Positions 35,189-45,905 of a stretch of DNA of 64,000 nucleotides are shown one piece after another. Made by a program: the position numbers and the translations under genes. Under the pieces are notes generated by a model. It ran no database searches and was not told the origin of the DNA. It saw nothing but the letters and a program-made list of their open reading frames with translations. The stretch comes from Fremontodendron californicum. Its lineage: Eukaryota; Streptophyta; Magnoliopsida; Malvales; Malvaceae. The stretch lies in the NCBI GenBank assembly GCA_030761205.1, contig JAULJL010000025.1, positions 7,321,501-7,385,500 of the forward strand. The letters run 5' to 3'. Each line of letters starts with the position of its first letter. Within the stretch, counting starts at the first letter, position 1.

Positions 35189-36958
35189 GATTGTTGCTAG
35201 TCCCTAGCAACGACTCAATAAAAATAAAATAAGAAAATCTAATCTAATCCATTTTCGTAGGAAATCACGGTGGCACTTAGCATGTGACACAAGCCTTTAA
35301 ACCCCTAGGTGTCCCTAGTGGACGAGTTTAGTCTCGTGAGGGTTTGCTAGAACGATACCCACAAACATTGAAAAACTAAAATATAAGTAAACTACATACA
35401 CTAAAAATATTTACTCCTAATTCTTTCAATATAAATTAGAGACAATCTTTGAACAAGTCTTATAAACTAATCAATAGCTCAAAGAATTTCACAAAAATTC
35501 ATGCTTGAATGTAAATAAATGAGTTAAGCCAATATTAACATAACATATTTCAATCAAAATAGTGCATATTCAACTTAATCTCAACCTCTCACATGGGATA
35601 CTCTCATGATTTTCACTCTTTAAAGTAGTGGTAAAGTGTTTACACTCAATCAATCTCATGAAAACACTTCTACCATATGCTTGCTTGTCCACCTATTCTC
35701 CACTATTTAGATCATACAACTTCATAAATCAAGAGGTCTTTATTCAAGGTTGTAATGGGGCCAAAGGGTTATAATGTGGTTAAAGAACAAAAGGATAAAG
35801 ATATCACAAAGGTTCCAAAGAGTTCATAGAGTTTAGAGACATAATAAGATCATACAAATAAATTTCTCAAAACTCTTTACAAGTACATAGTCACATAGGC
35901 TAAATATTCATGTTGAGCCTTTGCTTCATTCTAACCAACTTTGTAACATCTTTTTCTTTACTTTAACTAGAAGTTCAAGAGAAGATTTTTTTTTTTAAAT
36001 ATGGGAATGTATTTAACAATGATCCCTTTCTTTTTCTCTTGACTTTTCCTTTTCTTTTCTTCCCCCACACTTATCTTTTGTTTCTAACCCAAATTTTCAA
36101 CTAAAAATATCCCTTGTTTTTTTGCAATATGTCTCAAAATATATAATCTATCTTTAGAACAAGGGTAAGGATATAAGTATATTTAGGCTAGGTGTAAGTT
36201 GTGGTTACCAATAAAACAGCATATTTAATGTAGGCTCAAATTGGCTCACTAGTGGGGATGTTCTCTTAGAACATTAATAATGGATGGCTGTTTGGCTCTG
36301 GTTATAATCCTAATGCCTCTATCATATTCATGTTGTCACATGTATCAATATAGTCTCAAACGGTTTAAAGCAAGTTCTAGAGAATCATGTAATCATAAGA
36401 GCACTCAAGAAAGAAATTAGATTGATTTGTATAATGCATCAATCATTATAGGCTCAAAAACTCACAAGGATGATTATACAAGTCAGATTAAGTCTAAACA
36501 TGCTTCTTTCTCAATCAACATATCATATTAACATTGGCTCATAAAAAGGTTGATATCAAGCTCAATTCTCATGAAAATCTTCTCACTAATAAATCTGTTT
36601 TAGACTTATGCAATTCATATCTCATTATAGTATTGAAAGTAACTAAAACATACTAAAAACACACTAAGTCTAAACATGTTTTTTTTTTGTTTTTTTTTTG
36701 AAGAAGATTAAATCAAACTGACAAGGTATGTCTCAAGTCTCCCTTACTCAGACCTTGTTCAGAATGAATACTTCTAAATGTCTTAAAACACAACAATTTT
36801 TTTTTTTTAAATTAGCAAAATATGTCCCTTACCCCCTACTAAAATATGACATTGTCCCCAATGTCAAATTTTAAAGGTAGAATTTAGGAGATATTACCTG
36901 CAGAGGTTGCTAACCACTTATTATAACTGAGACACAACAAACAAAATGTTAGATAATG
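35189..36958 (-). other. Long non-coding 3' region of the Gypsy element
   Basis: No gene is visible over 1.8 kb. Such a long stretch between the last ORF and the 3' LTR is common in plant Athila/Tat-type elements. On the minus strand GGGGACAATGTCATATTTTA (about 36862-36843) marks its start and is the counterpart of GAGGACAATGTTTG at about 46708 in the older element. Confidence 0.65.
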
Positions 36959-37583
36959 TCACAAAAACAAAGTGCAATCCACTCCTTGCTTGTCCACATC
37001 TCTTTTTCTTTTTCCGAGCGTTTGCGAAACAACCGTAGCAGGTAAATACTCATAAGCTTGGAGTTTTTTGAGTAAATCTTCAATGGTTGTAGCAGAAATT
37101 ATGGTTCTCCTTGCCTCTGAAAACATGAATCCATTATCCACAGCATTATCTAAATATGAAAGCAAATTACTAAAATAACCATTAATGTTAAGCAAACCAA
37201 TGGGTTTCTTATTTGTGACCAAAGATGACCAAGAAGCCACGCAAGCTATTTCTTCCAATGTACCCAGACCTCCTGGTAAAGCAATGAATGCATCGGCAGA
37301 ATGGTACATGATTGTTATCCATTCAGGGATACTCCAGACTTGTATTTCCTTACCCACGGTAGGTCCACAAAAATCTATGAACTGGACTTTCTCCGGCGTG
37401 TGCTGCTGTAGCGACTGCTCCCATTAAACCCGTACTACCGCCTCCATAAATCAAGTGGATCTTTTGTTGGGCAAGTATTACTCCAACTCTTATGGCTTCA
37501 TCAGCGAATATGTTATTTTTCCCTGGATAAGCACCTCCAAAGACACAAATTTTTTTAATGCGTTGGGACGAAGTACTTTCCAT
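36959..37583 (-). pseudogene. LOG-like cytokinin-activating enzyme, intronless and frameshifted
   Basis: LOG enzymes release active cytokinin bases from cytokinin riboside 5'-monophosphates in the cytosol. The first part starts at ATG 37583 and reads KKICVFGGAYPGKNNIFADE then HLIYGGGSTGLMGAVATAAH. It runs out of frame at 37350. The second part, in another frame, reads VGKEIQVWSIPEWITIMYHS then ADAFIALPGGLGTLEEI, holding the family's PGGxGTxxE nucleotide-binding motif, then KKPIGLLNINGYF. About 20 residues expected between AAHAG and PTVGKE are missing, and the frame shifts there (about 37350-37400). The conserved MHxR block before the catalytic loop reads IPEW, losing the Arg. Plant LOG genes usually have several introns; none is seen, which suggests capture through spliced RNA. 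It is sense to the element and probably inactive. Confidence 0.85.
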
Positions 37584-37948
37584 TTTTTTTCTTTTTCGAG
37601 TGCCTGAAAGAGAATGAGTACATGGTGTAATATATAGAGGACTGAGTAGTGAATCAGACAAGAGTAATAATGTCGCCGAAAGTGTATTTGACCTGTCAGA
37701 AGAAAATGTTAACCTAACAAAAGATTTTTGCGTGATTTCAGGAAGAAAATCAAAAAGAGAAGAAAAATCAACCGTAAAAGTCCAATGCAAAAAATACGAG
37801 AATAATTACACAAATCGAACAACACGTAAATTAAAACGAAATGAAATTATTGCAAATCAAACCAAAAGCTGAGAAGTCATTTATTGTAGTTGTGATTGTG
37901 GCTCACATCTTCCTCTGGTTTTACGTCCAGAAACGGCTTAAACGCCTT

Positions 37949-38485
37949 CTATGAGTCGAGGATATGCTTCCCATCCAGTTTTCTTACAAGCTGGCAAACA
38001 GGGTCTTTTAACATCAGATTCCCAAGATGTTGCCATTCCCTTTGGAATTGCGGCCATAAATCAAGAATTTCTCTTTGTACGTCTCCACTAGGATGCGTCT
38101 CAAGAGAAAGTTGGATATTACCCAAATTCTCCTTACTCAGTCCATCCTTAATGAATTCAATTTTATCATCTCGATTAGAGGACGGAATCCCAATAGAACG
38201 ACATTTACCGTTACACGTCCATCGTGCACATTTGTGGCAATTTGAACTCATGCGCTTTGCTCGTCGCTTCTTTGCATAAGTGCTTCTACCTGTACCTGGT
38301 AAATGCAAAACAGGAAGATATTCATCTTCACGTACCTTGGCTTCAATTATCCAACGTATATCTTCAGGAATCCCTTTGTGCATAAGCATTCTTAATCTTT
38401 CAAATCGAACTTGGTAAAGCTTCAGTAAAATATTTCGAGGAAAAGGAGGAAATCGTTTCTGCAATCTTGTGAGAATATCATCCAT
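37949..38485 (-). CDS. Retrotransposon-borne ORF of unknown function with a Cys cluster
   Basis: An uninterrupted 178-residue frame from MDDILTRLQKRFPPFPRN (38485) to GKHILDS. The longer open frame upstream to 38551 is a Phe-rich low-complexity lead and is not favoured as the start. Residues about 80-95 hold CHKCARWTCNGKC (CX2CX4CX3C) after a KKRRAKR basic run, a possible zinc-binding patch. The C-terminal third is Leu-rich (LWPQFQREWQHLGNLMLK). There is no signal peptide, membrane segment or known retroelement domain that I recognise. It sits in sense between the gag frame and the LOG-like segment, where additional ORFs of plant Gypsy elements commonly lie. It may be a second captured host sequence or an element-specific protein; I cannot decide. 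Confidence 0.6.
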   Translation of the reverse strand: MDDILTRLQKRFPPFPRNILLKLYQVRFERLRMLMHKGIPEDIRWIIEAKVREDEYLPVLHLPGTGRSTYAKKRRAKRMSSNCHKCARWTCNGKCRSIGIPSSNRDDKIEFIKDGLSKENLGNIQLSLETHPSGDVQREILDLWPQFQREWQHLGNLMLKDPVCQLVRKLDGKHILDS

Positions 38486-38647
38486 CCTAAAAAAAATGAA
38501 ATAAAATAAAATGAAAGAGAAATTGAAAGAGAAAGAAAAATTTATATACAATATCAGTTTTGTGGGTAGCTGATGGAACCGACTTAAATAATCACGGAGT
38601 ACCGTTATCCGCCATTTAACCGGGGTTAAAAAAAATTATATTTACAT

Positions 38648-41515
38648 CTAGTTATTTGCAAAACAATGATCAAAAAGAAAAACAACCTCTTCTTGAGTAA
38701 CATGATTTTCCAAAAAGAGTTTGAGTCTTTGTCCATTTACCTTGAATACGTTACCATTTTTAGGATTCTCAATGTCAACTGCTCCATAATGATACACATG
38801 CTTAACCACAAATGAGCCAGTCCATCTTGATCTCAACTTACCAGGAAATATGTGAAGTCTAGAATTATAAAGTAGAACTTTTTGCCCAACATCAAATGTT
38901 TTTCTTGAAATTAACTTGTCATGAAAGGCTTTAGTTCTTTCTTTATGAATTTTAGAATTCTCATATGCATCATTTCTGAGTTCCTCAAGTTCATTTATGA
39001 CTGGAAAAGTTTCATTCTCACCCAAAAAGGAATATTTTAGCTCGGATGGCAATGGTTTTAAATCCAGCTTGGGTGGTTCAATAGTTGATGGTACAGTGAC
39101 ATTTGTGAGTGATGGAAGTTCCTCAAACTTTTGTTTCCAACAATGCTTAACCTGAAAAGAATTTAACAAAGAATCAGTGTGTGAAATTTCTGAAGCATTA
39201 TCAAACTCACATTCAATTAAATAAGCTTCTAAAGGATCATGGAATGTGGTAGTGGTGAGATGTTCATGAACAAGTTCTTCAATGAAATCCACTTCATGTA
39301 CTTCTGAATCATCACCAGGTTGCTTGCAAGTGTTGAACACATTTAATTCTAAAGTCATATTTCCAAAAGAAATGTTCAACATACCATTCCTGCAATTTAT
39401 CAGAGCATTAGAAGTTGCAAGAAATGGACGGCCTAATATAACAGGAATTTGAACATTTGGATTTGAAACAGGATGTGTGTCCAAAACAATAAAATCAACA
39501 GGGAAGTAAAAATTATCAATTTCAACCAAAACATCTTCAACTATCCCTCGAGGAATTTTTACAGAACGATCAGCTAGTTGAAGTGTAACAGGTGTTTCCT
39601 TGAGTTCACCTAAACCTAACTGTTGATAAACAGAAAAAGGCAAAAGATTAACACTAGCACCAAGATCAAGTAATGCACGTTCTATTCTAGTGTTTCCAAT
39701 GATGCATGAGATTGTTGGACATCCAGGATCTTTGAATTTTGGTGGAGTAAGGTGCTGAATGATTGAGCTCACACTTTCCGTCAGAAATGCTTTCTTTTGT
39801 ACATTATGTTTCCTTTTAACTGTGCACATGTCCTTCAAAAATTTAGCATAAGATGGAACTTGTTTGATTGCATCCAATAAAGGAATGTTAATCTTAACTT
39901 GTTTGAAAAGTTCATAAATTTCTGCATTTTGATTCAAATTCTTTATTGTTTGCAACCTTTGAGGAAAAGGAGCAGGATGCATACCTTTTTCTTTGTCCAA
40001 ATTTTCAAGAAGTTCAGACTTACCATCATCCTTACCATTACTTTTCGGAGGGGAAGGAGGATCTTGGTCTTTTGATGGAATGTTTTTGTCAATTGCCTTT
40101 CCACTTCGAAGAGTTGTGATAGAACTGGCATTTTCCTGTTGAGTTTCATTGGAGCAAGAAACAAGACATTGAGTAGAAGGGTTAGGCTGAGGTTGAGCAG
40201 GAAACTTACCTTTTTCTTGAGTGTGTAATGAAGCTGTCAATGTGGACAAGGTGTTTTTGATCTCATTGATATCCTGTGAAGTTTGGTTATTCACATTTGC
40301 TTGTGTTTGCATGAATGCTTGCAATGTCTCTTCCAAGGTTTGTACACGTGAAGGTTGATAGGAAAAAGTGTTGCCCGGCTTTTGAGATTGTGGTACCTGA
40401 ACATGATTATTATTCCGCCAACTGAAGTTGGGATGATTTCTCCATTCAGGGTTATACGTTTCAGAGTAAGGAGAAGGAAAAGGCTTTTTAAATGTGTTTA
40501 TGGAATTTACTTGATCATGCAACACTTCTTTAAGAATGGGAATGTTTGGACATTCAGAAGTGGGGTGTCCCATGATTTCACAAATTCCACAACTTTCTTC
40601 ATTTTTAACCGTTTTTACTTCTCTAAGTTCCATGGCTTCAATCTTTCTAGCCAAATTAGCTACTTTAGCTTTTATCTCATCTTCTTGACTAAAATGATAT
40701 TTACCTCTGTTAGAAACAAGATTAGATCTATTGGAACTTTCAGAGGAATTATCTGTGTGCCAGGCTTGAGAGTTATCTGCCAAATGGTCTAGGTAGTCAA
40801 AGGCTTCTTCAGGTTCTTTTTCTAGAAACTCACCGTTACACATTGTTTCAACAAATTGTTTAGTTTCGGGAGTTAAACTTTCATAAAAGAAACTAATAAG
40901 ACGCCATTTTTCAAAACCATGATGTGGACAAGAACTTAACAAATCTTTAAAACGCTCCCAGCACTGAAAAAATGCTTCATTTTGATTTTGATTGAAATTT
41001 TGAATCTGTCTTTTCAAAGCAGTAGTTTTATGTGCTGGGAAAAATTTCTTTAGAAACTCAGTTTGTAATTCTTGCCATGTGCCAATTGACCTTGGTTTTA
41101 AATTATGAAGCCAAATTTTTGCTTTATCTTTTAAAGAAAAAGGAAATAATTTTAGCTTGACAATTTCATTTGTGCATTGTTGGTCATTAAAGGTGACACA
41201 TACATCTTCGAAGTCTTTTAGAAACGAGTAAGCACTTTCCGATTCTAACCCATGGAAATTTGGAAGCAAAGCTATCATACCTGGTTTAAAACGAAAGTTG
41301 TTTGCATTGAGAGGAAAAATAAAACAAGAGGGTGATGAGCTTCGAGTTGGTTGCAAGTAGTCACGCATGGTGCGTACTTGTCTGTTCTCATCTTCAGCAT
41401 GAACACTTTCATTGTCAGCCATGGTAGGAGTTGTATTAGAAAGATTACCTGAAAAAGTTTCACAATAAAATCTAACTAAACGATGAGATCTAAAATCACG
41501 TCGCCAAACAAGCAT
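38648..41515 (-). CDS. Gypsy gag-protease frame fused to the integrase C-terminus
   Basis: An intact frame of 955 codons. The likelier start is the ATG at 41422 (MADNESVHAEDENRQ), giving about 924 residues. The order is: retrotransposon gag domain (LPNFHGLESESAYSFLKDFE, then AKIWLHNLKPRSIGTWQEL); a knuckle CGICEIMGHPTSEC (CX2CX4HX4C); NPEWRNHPNFSWRNNN; a Gln/Ser/Pro linker; and aspartic protease with LLDLGASVNLLPFSVYQQLG, DLGAS being common in Athila-type elements. At about residue 839 (38998) the frame passes directly into INELEELRNDAYENSKIHKE, an integrase C-terminal region with GKLRSRWTGSF and FKVNGQRLK. Reverse transcriptase, RNase H and the DDE core are absent without loss of frame. Gag should form particles that package the RNA. 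Confidence 0.93.
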   Translation of the reverse strand: MLVWRRDFRSHRLVRFYCETFSGNLSNTTPTMADNESVHAEDENRQVRTMRDYLQPTRSSSPSCFIFPLNANNFRFKPGMIALLPNFHGLESESAYSFLKDFEDVCVTFNDQQCTNEIVKLKLFPFSLKDKAKIWLHNLKPRSIGTWQELQTEFLKKFFPAHKTTALKRQIQNFNQNQNEAFFQCWERFKDLLSSCPHHGFEKWRLISFFYESLTPETKQFVETMCNGEFLEKEPEEAFDYLDHLADNSQAWHTDNSSESSNRSNLVSNRGKYHFSQEDEIKAKVANLARKIEAMELREVKTVKNEESCGICEIMGHPTSECPNIPILKEVLHDQVNSINTFKKPFPSPYSETYNPEWRNHPNFSWRNNNHVQVPQSQKPGNTFSYQPSRVQTLEETLQAFMQTQANVNNQTSQDINEIKNTLSTLTASLHTQEKGKFPAQPQPNPSTQCLVSCSNETQQENASSITTLRSGKAIDKNIPSKDQDPPSPPKSNGKDDGKSELLENLDKEKGMHPAPFPQRLQTIKNLNQNAEIYELFKQVKINIPLLDAIKQVPSYAKFLKDMCTVKRKHNVQKKAFLTESVSSIIQHLTPPKFKDPGCPTISCIIGNTRIERALLDLGASVNLLPFSVYQQLGLGELKETPVTLQLADRSVKIPRGIVEDVLVEIDNFYFPVDFIVLDTHPVSNPNVQIPVILGRPFLATSNALINCRNGMLNISFGNMTLELNVFNTCKQPGDDSEVHEVDFIEELVHEHLTTTTFHDPLEAYLIECEFDNASEISHTDSLLNSFQVKHCWKQKFEELPSLTNVTVPSTIEPPKLDLKPLPSELKYSFLGENETFPVINELEELRNDAYENSKIHKERTKAFHDKLISRKTFDVGQKVLLYNSRLHIFPGKLRSRWTGSFVVKHVYHYGAVDIENPKNGNVFKVNGQRLKLFLENHVTQEEVVFLFDHCFANN

Positions 41516-41653
41516 AAAACAAAGTTAATATACAATATAAATATAAATATATAGAAAATTAGGCGGTATAACCAGCCAATAAAAATAAATATAGGCGGTA
41601 TAACCAGCCAATAAGAATAAATATAGTTATAAACTTATATACTTAGTATTGCC

Positions 41654-41671
41654 TCCCCGGCAACGGCGCCA
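41654..41671 (-). other. Primer-binding site of the LOG-carrying element
   Basis: Minus strand TGGCGCCGTTGCCGGGGA, six bases inside the 5' LTR. It is the usual site of Athila/Tat-type Gypsy elements. Confidence 0.92.
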
Positions 41672-41677
41672 AAAACT

Positions 41678-43180
41678 TGATGGAGACTCAATTAAGAGTC
41701 GTAAACCCAAGTGCAGGTTATGTTCAAGTAATAAATTCTCGGGTGTCCGAGGTCGAACCACAGGGAAGCGTATTAGTAAGTATAAGTTTATAAATATATA
41801 AGAAAAAGAAAGTAAACAAGATATTAGGGAATTAACAACAAAACAAGATATTAGAGAACAAAATAAACAAAATAAAATAAAAGAAATTAAACAAGATATA
41901 AAAAAAAAAACAATAAGAAAAGATGTTGAGGTTAGAGAATCCACTCTTGGTGTTATGCTAAGATTAATCTTGTTTTATTACACAATTGAAATTCACACAT
42001 AAGGAGATTCCAATCGGAAGGTTTAGCAATTCAGTCCAAATTGTCTAACGTCCATAGCATATGATATTATGTTTATTTGGTGTCCTCAAAACTCATAAAA
42101 AGAGTCCAAGCATTCCTTATGCCAAGGTATATGTCTACAACAAATCAAGGTTATGAAACCAAGCATTTACTGTGCCATTTTCATTGTCAATAATGAATCA
42201 AGATCCCTACTTTGCAAGTATGATTTTAAACCAAAAGAAAATATTATCTATACTAGTGTTTATAAATGATGATTCATTTTAGCTCATGTTTAAGAGACTA
42301 ACCTTAGCATTTACCAAAAGCTTCATCTCATCACCTCAACAATATGATTAGCAACACATACTAGATATGAATAAAATGAAAAGAAATATAAGAAGCATAA
42401 GTAAATAAAGAAAAAGAAAACTAGAGAAAGGAAAGAAGAAAACTTAGAGAATTTTATTACAATGGCTAATATCCTACCAATGTATAATGTCCCCTAATAC
42501 TCATCCAAGGCCCTCTATTTATACACATTTTGGAGAGCTAAATGACAAGAGACGAGCTTTATAAATTTCAAAGGTAGGTATAATAGGTGGGTGCATTTTT
42601 CTAACAATTTTCGTCATGTTGTATGACAATTCTGATCAGCCAGCTTGATGGTCGATTTTTTCAATGTTGGAGGCTTGATCTGATCAAATGGTCTTCTAGC
42701 AAAATATGCCCCTATCAGTTACTGATCCATAGCCGTTGGAATCAGATCATTTGCTCATGTGGATCGGAAGATATGGTCAAAATACCAAAACGGTGCAGAA
42801 TAGACGTCATTGCACATCAGCCAACTTGATGGTTGATTTCGGTAGGGAAAACGACTCCGTTTCAAGAAGTGTAAAACATGAAAAAGATAGATATGCCTCT
42901 TAACTTTGCACGGTTAAAATTTCAGCCTTATTGCTTCAGTGAAACTCCAGATATAGCTGATATGGCAAAAGGTGTCGGAACTAGAACTGAATTGGATTTG
43001 CCCTTAATTCTTGATTTAACCTAGTAATCTGAAATCACTCAAAGAAACTCATGAAAAACACCAAATTACATAAAAATATAAAAGATCATAAACACAAGTA
43101 GACTAAGCAATAATAACTCGTATTTGACACAAAACAATAATAAAACATAACTAAAAACTATATAATTATACGAGTTATCA
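41678..43180 (-). repeat. 5' LTR of the LOG-carrying Gypsy element
   Basis: A 1,503-bp LTR, nearly identical to 33671-35174. The target duplication ATCGG follows at 43181-43185. Confidence 0.95.
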
Positions 43181-44774
43181 ATCGGCCACCTATTAAAACC
43201 GGTTTTATAAAATATTGCAAAAATTAATTAAAACATTTTAAAAACCAATTTCAAGTCTGCGTTTTAAACCAGAGAAATCAAAGAAGCGGGTTCGGGAGTC
43301 GGTTACGTGTGGGGAAGGATTAGCACCCCCACAACGCCCGTATAAATCGGTACCTTATTAATCGTGTGTTATCTCAAGTCCGGGTGAAAAGTTGGTTTTA
43401 AATTTAGTATTTCAAGTTAATTCCCAATTTAAAGAAAAGTAATTCCATTTTTTATTGAAAATGATCCGGAATTTATAAATTCAAAATTTTCCTATATTCC
43501 CCAACAAACGTGGCAAATATAGAAATTTTTATTTGTTTTAAAAAAAACTTTCCGAATCATTCTCTTTTTTGAAAGAAAGATATTCCTTTATTAATGATAA
43601 TTGATGAAATTCCCTCCAGCAAACCCGGTAGAGAACTCATGAATTATTTTAACTCGAGCATATCTTTATTTTTATTGAAAACCATTATCTTTTTGAAAAC
43701 ATTTAAAATAAATGAATATGTATATGCATGGCATAGTATATACCGAATAAAAATAACTAAATAAAAGCATAGGATATCATGAAATATTCAAAACCATATA
43801 ATAAACTATGTAACATCAAAAAATATAAATCAAAATAACAACAATATCATAGAAATTATTATGGCAAGAATCACATATAAAATGCATGAATATAAAAATG
43901 CAATGCATGAAATGTATTTTTTTCCCTTTAATTAAGGAAATCCGTATATCAAAAAGATATCCGGCTACCTTAGGAAAATATGTCAAATTAAATATCCTAA
44001 AACCAAAATACTTTGTGATTGTTTGAAAACAATTTTGAGAAGCTTGAATTAAAAATAAAAATTGGGCTAAATTTTTTTAAAATGGCTCTAATTTCCTAAG
44101 TTTAAAAAATCCGGATTTGACTACCCTTAACCCGGGACTTGAAAAAAACATTTTTAGAGTTTAAAAAGGCTTAGAAATCACCCTAAGTCAGTAGCTAACC
44201 CTCCTAATCATCCCACTCTAAGTAAATTAACCAAAACAGAAAATTGGTTTTTCTTTAAATTCAATTCTGACTCCACTGTCCAGTTTTAATCCACGATTTT
44301 TTTCCCTATTTTTAAAAATTCCAACAATTCTGAAAAAATTATTGGAGACTCAGGACATGTAAAAATACACGGGAAAAAATCGACTTAATTTTCTGATCAA
44401 AGATGAATTCCCAGAAAAACCAGAGATGTACGAGTTTTTGGAGGAGAAAAAACTGCTTTGTTTTTCTTTAAAATCAATTATGACTTCACTGTCCAGTTTT
44501 AATCCACGATTTTTTACCCTATTTTTAGAAATTCCAAAAATTCTGAAAAAATTATTGGAGACTCAGAACATGAAATAACATAATATTTAAAACATCAAAA
44601 ATAAAGAAAATATCATAAATAATATGGTAAAATGAATAAAAAACAACAACTTAAAATAAATAATGTAGGCCATTTGGCCATGGTGAGTTTATTGTAAAAA
44701 CAAAATGTAAAAAATATACTTAAGAAAGGAAATGAAGGAAGAACAAGAAACATTATTTTAAAATGAAAACTCAC

Positions 44775-44963
44775 CAAGTAGCTTTTGAACGGATTAAGCT
44801 ATAAACCCTCAGAGTAGCTTTTGAATGGATTAAGCTACAAACCCTCTCACAAGTAGCTTTTGAACGGATTAAGCTATAAACCCTCAGAGTAGCTTTTGAA
44901 CGGATTAAGCTACAAACCCTCAGAGTAGCTTTTGAACGGATTAAGCTACAAACCCTCTCAACA
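44775..44963 (+). repeat. Minisatellite of about 36-39 bp, five units
   Basis: Five tandem copies of a unit starting AGTAGCTTTTGAACGGATTA and continuing AGCTACAAACCCTC. Every second or third unit ends CTCACA instead of AG. It lies within giant LTR copy 2 and was not seen in copies 1 or 3, so it arose or expanded in this copy or its direct source. Confidence 0.92.
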
Positions 44964-45429
44964 AAAACACTATGACTCACCACCCGGATAATCCTAATAC
45001 AAGTGTATAGACTATCTCACAAGGGGTAGTGTGTGATTTCAACCAAAGGCCAAGACCCCTTATTTATAAGGTGAGCACCTCCTTGGCTTGACATTACAAA
45101 GGGATGTGGGATTGGGACTTAGGCTCAAAAATGAAAATCTCTAACTTAACTCTTGATTTTTAATCACTTGATTGAAAAAATCCTAAGCTTCCTCCTTCCT
45201 TTGGGCTTGGGCAGGCCAGCACTTCTCTTTTCCAGCCCAGCTCTGATTTTTGAAAGGCCCAAAGAAGCCCTTTTCGGTTGCTTGGGTGAAACGACCATTT
45301 TGCCCCCCGGATGCAAAATAAATATCAAACGGGCTCCAAATTCAAATTTTATTTTTTTAATACTTCCAAAATAATAAAATATTGAGTTCTGGAAGTTTTC
45401 AAAATTATCCGAGTTCGTTTGCTATTTAT

Positions 45430-45905
45430 TTGGATTTTTTCTTCCCAAAATGTCCTTTTATGCCCCTACTTTTTACCATTTTTTAAACGAGCTCCAAATC
45501 AAGATTTTTCTTCACCAATCTCTTCAAAATAATTAAAAAGTGTGATCTGGAAGTTTTCATAATTTTTGGAGCTCATTTGGTATCTTTTCGGGATTTATCG
45601 GCTTGAATTACTGCATGGGAGGCCCGAGATTTGGCCATTTTGCAAACGAACTCGGAATCAAGATTTTATTTCGCCAATATCTTCCAAATAATTTAAAAAT
45701 GAGATTTGCCAAATTTCAGAATTTTTGGAGTCCATTTGCTATTTTTCCGGGATTTATCTTTTTGAATTACTACATAAAAAGCCCGGGATTTGGCCATTTT
45801 GCAAACGAACTCGGAATCAAGATTTTCTTTCACCAATCTCCTTCAAATGATTTAAGAATGAGATTGACAAATTTTCCATAATTTTCGGAGTCCATTTGCT
45901 ATTTT
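45430..45905 (+). repeat. Tandem units of about 160-180 bp in LTR copy 2
   Basis: Units with the landmarks CGGGATTTATC, TTTGGCCATTTTGCAAACGA and CCAATATCTTCCAAATAATT repeat two to three times. The same units recur in copy 3 at 51640-52290, so this is an internal repeat array of the LTR family. Confidence 0.8.

Larger units (their letters stand above)
33671..43180 (-). mobile_element. Young gag-only Gypsy element carrying a LOG-like sequence
   Basis: A complete 9,510-bp element coding on the minus strand, with LTRs of 1,504 and 1,503 bases and the target duplication ATCGG (33666-33670 and 43181-43185). By eye the LTRs differ at about nine positions and one A-run length, near 0.6%, so it is the youngest insertion of the nest. 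Minus-strand order is 5' LTR, primer site, gag-protease frame fused to the integrase tail, a 178-residue ORF of unknown type, a frameshifted LOG-like sequence, 1.8 kb of non-coding DNA, polypurine tract, 3' LTR. There is no reverse transcriptase, RNase H or integrase core, so it must have been mobilised by enzymes from a related element. Confidence 0.93.

Noticed and set aside
44771..44983. Frame with a repeated CSLIRSKATLRV peptide, resembling a repeat protein
   Set aside because: It is the translation of a five-unit DNA minisatellite within an LTR.
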